The notes under the pieces are model-generated. The model did not search any database. It saw only the letters and a program-made list of their open reading frames with translations, and was not told the origin of the DNA. A stretch of 64,000 bases of DNA, taken from positions 148,779-212,778 of the forward strand of contig JAFRXI010000048.1 of the NCBI GenBank assembly GCA_017437755.1, written 5' to 3'. The DNA comes from Bacteroidales bacterium. GTDB taxonomy: Bacteria; Bacteroidota; Bacteroidia; Bacteroidales; UBA932. Every line of letters starts with the position of its first letter. Positions within the stretch are counted from its first letter, which is position 1. Shown piece by piece: positions 60,769-64,000 of the stretch. The position numbers and the translations under genes were made by a program.

Positions 60769-60799
60769 GGCGGCGGGCCGTACGGTCCGCCGCCTTTTT
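60769..60799 (+). terminator. Intrinsic terminator of the plus-strand PUL operon
   Basis: GGCGGCGG (60769-60776) pairs perfectly with CCGCCGCC (60787-60794); the intervening CCGTACGG is itself a palindrome and extends the stem. A run of five T (60795-60799) follows. It starts 21 nt after the stop of the GLUG gene. Confidence 0.9.
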
Positions 60800-60833
60800 C
60801 GTGCCCTGGGACCTCCGCCACGGGGCCTTTTGG

Positions 60834-61772
60834 CTACAGCAGGAAGAAAAGGGCTACGCCGGCCATGCTCACCAAAACGCCCACAATCTCCTTCAGGCGG
60901 ATTCTCTGCTTGTATATGAAGACATACGGGAAAAGGACCAGTACCGGAGTCAGTGCCATCAGCGTGGATGCGATTCCGGCGTCGGTGTACTGGACGGCCA
61001 TCAGCGACAGGGACACTCCCAGGAAAGGCCCGAAAAGCGTCATTATGAGCACATATTTCATCCCCACCCGGTCGGAGACTGCCGTTTTCAGCCCGGGGAG
61101 GCCCCTGTTCAGCAATATCAGCAGGAAGAAGCCTGCGGCACCAACTATGGCACGGATCATAGTGGAGGCAAAGGGCAGCATCCCGTCCATGAGAGCCGGC
61201 GCCCCGGCAGGGATGGCGTCGTCATAGTACTGCATGCCCACTTTGCTCAGAACCAGTCCAACGCCCTGGCCTATTCCTGCGCCGAGGCCAAGGAGTACGC
61301 CCTTCAGGGGAAGCGACAGCTTCACGATATGCCTTTCCCCGCCCCGGCCGAGTATGGAGATGGCTATGCCGGAGAGGGTGACAGCCATGGCAAGCCAGGC
61401 CTTCCACGACAGCGCCTCCCCGAGGACGGCCCAGCCGGCAATGGCCGCAAACGGCGGGGCCAGGGTCATGAAAAGCTGCCCATAGCGTGCTCCTATGCTG
61501 AGATAACAGTTGAAAAGACACCAGTCGCCAAAGACATAACCCACCAGCGCAGAAGCGGAGAGCCATAGCCAGGCCTTCCCGTCGGCATATACCGGATAGG
61601 GGCGGCCCACAGTGATACAAAGCAGGATGGCAAGCAGGACGGAGGCCAGGGCGAGCCGCAGGACATTGGCATACATCGAGCCGATCCGATGGCTGGCCTT
61701 GTCGGCAAACAGGGCCGTTACAGTCCACGACGCCGCAACAACAAGCGATATTATCTCCCCCAGGTGATTCAT
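60834..61772 (-). CDS. EamA/DMT-superfamily transporter
   Basis: A 312-residue inner-membrane protein with about ten hydrophobic helices in two similar halves, the layout of EamA/RhaT drug/metabolite transporters. The first half begins LGEIISLVVAASWTVTALFADKA and includes MTLAPPFAAIAGWAVLGEAL; the second includes LMALTPVLVLFPYVFIYKQRI with the matching ALTPV motif. The substrate is unknown. It is convergent with the PUL operon and separated from floA by 68 nt. Confidence 0.9.
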   Translation of the reverse strand: MNHLGEIISLVVAASWTVTALFADKASHRIGSMYANVLRLALASVLLAILLCITVGRPYPVYADGKAWLWLSASALVGYVFGDWCLFNCYLSIGARYGQLFMTLAPPFAAIAGWAVLGEALSWKAWLAMAVTLSGIAISILGRGGERHIVKLSLPLKGVLLGLGAGIGQGVGLVLSKVGMQYYDDAIPAGAPALMDGMLPFASTMIRAIVGAAGFFLLILLNRGLPGLKTAVSDRVGMKYVLIMTLFGPFLGVSLSLMAVQYTDAGIASTLMALTPVLVLFPYVFIYKQRIRLKEIVGVLVSMAGVALFFLL

Positions 61773-61840
61773 TCAGAGGGTCAAGTCTTTGGCTTTTTCC
61801 GGTTGCCCCCGCAAGAATTTCCCAGGGCGGGAATGATTCC

Positions 61841-62788
61841 CTACTGCTTGGCGATGCTCTCGCGCATTTCGGTGTCGGCCTGGACGTTCTTCATGCGGTA
61901 ATAATCCATGATTCCGAGGTTGCCGGAACGGAAGGCTTCGGCCATCGCCAGGGGTACCTGGGCCTCGGCCTCGATGACCTTGGCGCGCGCCTCCTGGGCC
62001 TTTGCCTTCATTTCCTGCTCCAGGGCCACGGCCATTGCGCGGCGCTCCTCGGCCCGGGCCTGGGCGATGTTCTTGTCGGCCTCGGCCTGGTCGATCTGCA
62101 GGACCGCACCGATGTTCTTGCCTATGTCGATGTCGGCGATGTCGATGGAAAGGATCTCGAAGGCGGTTCCGGCGTCGAGGCCCTTCTCCAGCACGGCCTT
62201 TGATATGATTTCCGGCATTTCAAGCACTTCCTTGTGGCTCTCGGCCGAACCGATGGAGGAGACGATGCCCTCGCCTACCCTGGCCAGGACGGTTTCCTCG
62301 CCGGCGCCGCCCACCAGCTGGTTGATGTTGGCGCGGACGGTCACCCTGGCCTTTGCGATGAGCTGGATGCCGTTCTTGGCCACTGCCGCAACAGGCGGAG
62401 TGTTGATCACCTTGGGGTTCACCGACATCTGCACGGCCTCAAAAACGTCGCGTCCGGCCAGGTCGATTCCCGCCGCGGTCTTGAAGTCCAGGGGGATGTT
62501 GGCCTTGTCGGCCGAGATGAGGGCGTTGACCACCTTGACCACGTTGCCCTTGGCCAGGTAGTGGGCCTCCAGCTCGTTGGCCTTGAGCTTGAGCCCGGCC
62601 TTGGTGCCGGTTATCATGGCCACCACGATGGTCTTGGGATTGACGCCCCTCCAGCGCATGAAAACCAGCTGGAGCAGTGGGACCCTGACGCCGGAGATAA
62701 GTGCCTGGAACCACAGGGCTACGGGGAAGAACCAAAGGAAGATGATGAGTAGAACGACGGCTATGGCCGCCCAGATTGCTATTTCCAT
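61841..62788 (-). CDS. floA: Flotillin-like protein FloA
   Basis: A 315-residue membrane scaffold protein of the FloA/YqfA family. An N-terminal hydrophobic helix (about 5-25) anchors it, then the SPFH-like domain ([43 protein letters not shown]) and a C-terminal coiled-coil rich in Ala/Glu ([20 protein letters not shown] to [11 protein letters not shown]). FloA organises membrane microdomains. It overlaps the upstream nfeD gene by 10 nt, the usual NfeD-FloA arrangement, so the two proteins are made together. Confidence 0.95.
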   Translation of the reverse strand: MEIAIWAAIAVVLLIIFLWFFPVALWFQALISGVRVPLLQLVFMRWRGVNPKTIVVAMITGTKAGLKLKANELEAHYLAKGNVVKVVNALISADKANIPLDFKTAAGIDLAGRDVFEAVQMSVNPKVINTPPVAAVAKNGIQLIAKARVTVRANINQLVGGAGEETVLARVGEGIVSSIGSAESHKEVLEMPEIISKAVLEKGLDAGTAFEILSIDIADIDIGKNIGAVLQIDQAEADKNIAQARAEERRAMAVALEQEMKAKAQEARAKVIEAEAQVPLAMAEAFRSGNLGIMDYYRMKNVQADTEMRESIAKQ

Positions 62789-63237
62789 ATGGGTGTTACG
62801 GTTATTTTATTGTCTTGAACTTCTGTTACTTCTATCTCGGTGCCGGGGTCCACCACATGGTCAGGGCAGCGGACTTCCACAGAGATTCCGCCTATCCTTG
62901 CGGTACCGGAAGGGGCAAGGCGGGTAAGGGTTTCGCCCTTCATCCCGGGGGTTATTTCCGAGGCGGGCGACGGCGGCGCAGGGATCGCCTCCTCCAGCGA
63001 CAGCTTCTTCCACGTCCTGGCCCTGAGGGCGTAGACCAGCATCCCCACCACCAGGGCGCAGCAGATGATTGTGACGATTATCCCGCCCACGGTGCCGTAG
63101 TGGGCAAAGCCATAGAAGCAGCAGCCTCCGAGCGAGGCCAGTCCCAGGAATCCGGCGATGCCGATACCCGGAATGATGAGGAGTTCCGCCAGCAGCAGGA
63201 TTATTCCAAGCAGGAATAGCGCAATGATAAGTCCCAT
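62779..63237 (-). CDS. nfeD: NfeD-family membrane protein
   Basis: A 152-residue protein with N-terminal membrane helices ([60 protein letters not shown]) and a C-terminal OB-fold domain (about 95-150; [39 protein letters not shown]). This is the short NfeD form without a protease domain that partners with flotillin. A TATATTTG -7 element lies at 63242-63249 (minus), only a few bases before the ATG, so the transcript may be close to leaderless. Confidence 0.93.
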   Translation of the reverse strand: MGLIIALFLLGIILLLAELLIIPGIGIAGFLGLASLGGCCFYGFAHYGTVGGIIVTIICCALVVGMLVYALRARTWKKLSLEEAIPAPPSPASEITPGMKGETLTRLAPSGTARIGGISVEVRCPDHVVDPGTEIEVTEVQDNKITVTPIWK

Positions 63238-63273
63238 ACTGCAAATATAGGATTTTTTTAATGCGGTGAACTC

Positions 63274-63756
63274 CTAAAGCGGATAAATATGGGCGTTTAT
63301 GAAATCGATCAGGGCCTCGGGATTGATTTTGAACTGCAGGCCCCTGACGCCGGCGCTGACGTAGATATAGTCGTAGAGCAGCGCAGATTCATGGATGAAG
63401 GTGGGAAGGGGCTTTTTCATCCCTATGGGGGAGCACCCGCCGCGGATGTAGCCGGTTTCCGGGAGCAGCTCCTTCATGTGGATCATGGCCGCCGACTTGT
63501 TTCCGGAAAGGCTCGCCGCCACCTTGAGGTCCACCTCCATGTCTCCAGGCATCACGCACACGAAGAGGCCGTTGCGGTCGCCCCGCAGGACCAGGGTCTT
63601 GAAAACCTGCCCGATGGGCTCGCCCAGCTGCGTGGCGATATGCTCCGCGGCAAGGTTCTCCGGGTCCACCTGGTAGGGGATGAGCTCAAAGGGTATCCCG
63701 GCCGCTTCAAGCAGCCTGGCGGCATTGGTTTTGGGTATGCGCGCAGAAGATGACAT
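63274..63756 (-). CDS. ybaK: Cys-tRNA(Pro)/Cys-tRNA(Cys) deacylase, YbaK type
   Basis: A 160-residue cytoplasmic editing enzyme that hydrolyses misacylated tRNA. The YbaK/EbsC fold is recognised from RIPKTNAARLLEAAGIPFEL at the N terminus, the conserved VFKTLVLRGD with the key Lys, GDMEVDLKVAASLSG, and GGCSPIGMKKPLPTFIHES. Length is normal. ATG 63756 (MSSSARIPKTNA) is chosen; a longer frame would cross the TATATTTG promoter element at 63767-63774. Confidence 0.93.
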   Translation of the reverse strand: MSSSARIPKTNAARLLEAAGIPFELIPYQVDPENLAAEHIATQLGEPIGQVFKTLVLRGDRNGLFVCVMPGDMEVDLKVAASLSGNKSAAMIHMKELLPETGYIRGGCSPIGMKKPLPTFIHESALLYDYIYVSAGVRGLQFKINPEALIDFINAHIYPL

Positions 63757-63766
63757 ATATCGGACG

Positions 63767-63774
63767 CAAATATA
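63767..63774 (-). promoter_or_regulatory. -7 promoter element for ybaK
   Basis: The minus strand reads TATATTTG, matching TAnnTTTG, 10 nt before the ATG at 63756; the leader is very short. Confidence 0.5.
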
Positions 63775-63864
63775 GTGAAAATGGCGGACACGCGGTTGCA
63801 GGAAGAGGCAACCATGAATAATCTCCAAGGGACGTGATGGGACGTGGAGGGGCGCGGAGTGTCT

Positions 63865-63934
63865 AGTCCTGATATAAGTTTACCGATGTTGAACAATAAT
63901 TGGTTAGGACGAAGAAGTCCTGATATCGGTTTAC
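63865..63934. repeat. 19-bp direct repeat, two copies 51 bp apart
   Basis: AGTCCTGATATAAGTTTAC (63865-63883) and AGTCCTGATATCGGTTTAC (63916-63934) differ at two or three central positions. They lie in the non-coding end of the window, upstream of ybaK on the opposite side. The role is unknown. Confidence 0.65.
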
Positions 63935-63938
63935 GTTG

Positions 63939-63973
63939 ATGTCGCGAAGATATAACATTTTCGCGACATTTTT
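63939..63973 (+). terminator. Candidate intrinsic terminator or attenuator hairpin
   Basis: ATGTCGCGAA (63939-63948) pairs perfectly with TTCGCGACAT (63960-63969) over an 11-nt AT-rich loop, with five T at 63969-63973. No gene that would use it is visible upstream on the plus strand; it may belong to a leader that continues past the window. Confidence 0.5.
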
Positions 63974-64000
63974 ATCTCGGCACCGCCGCCGCTCGGTACT

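Overview
This window is a GC-rich stretch of a Bacteroidota genome, almost certainly order Bacteroidales. The evidence is four SusC/SusD pairs plus a fifth partial SusC, two hybrid two-component systems (HTCS), BACON, DUF1735 and fimbrillin-like lipoproteins, a PheS carrying the Bacteroidota-type Cys-rich insertion, and promoters of the TTTG-N19-TAnnTTTG type. Genus cannot be fixed from sequence reading alone. No rRNA, tRNA, CRISPR array, transposase or phage gene was seen.

Layout. 1-5141 (minus): the N-terminal third of a SusC receptor running off the window edge, next to an HTCS regulator; this is the edge of a first polysaccharide utilisation locus (PUL). 5163-8546: a C69 dipeptidase, a small exported protein and pheS. 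8547-9214: a gene-free stretch with three unrelated families of short tandem repeats and several hairpins. 9215-10462: a VWA lipoprotein. 10550-28419 (minus): a ten-gene PUL operon with gaps of 12 nt or less, in transcription order metallophosphoesterase, GH88, BACON lipoprotein, GH43-like lipoprotein, full SusC, SusD, short SusC, SusD, DUF1735 lipoprotein, BNR_4 propeller enzyme. 28498-32231 (minus): a three-gene unit (51-aa peptide, fimbrillin-like lipoprotein, second BNR_4 enzyme) behind a near-consensus promoter. 32345-34543: an SGNH esterase/GH27 alpha-galactosidase fusion, divergent from a second metallophosphoesterase.

35763-38871 holds a GlsB-type membrane protein translationally coupled to a DUF362 lipoprotein, divergent from an outer-membrane protein/lipoprotein pair. 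38866-40293 is a clan GH-A glycosidase. 40507-60747 (plus) is a third PUL: TIM-barrel-like lipoprotein, GH43 (subfamily-24-like), HTCS, full SusC, SusD, short SusC, SusD, beta-helix lipoprotein, fimbrillin/GLUG lipoprotein, closed by a strong terminator. 60834-63756 (minus) is housekeeping: DMT transporter, NfeD-FloA membrane pair, YbaK deacylase.

How it may work. The two complete PULs share an unusual core: a normal SusC/SusD pair followed at once by a second pair whose SusC has lost the N-terminal carboxypeptidase-like domain and the DEVVVIGYG segment. The enzymes (BNR_4 propellers related to Rha-GlcA lyases and rhamnosidases, GH88 unsaturated-uronate hydrolase, GH43_24-like exo-beta-1,3-galactosidase, alpha-galactosidase/esterase) fit a rhamnose- and uronate-capped galactan such as arabinogalactan protein. 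That substrate is inference. The double SusCD module is the best candidate here for an under-described system.
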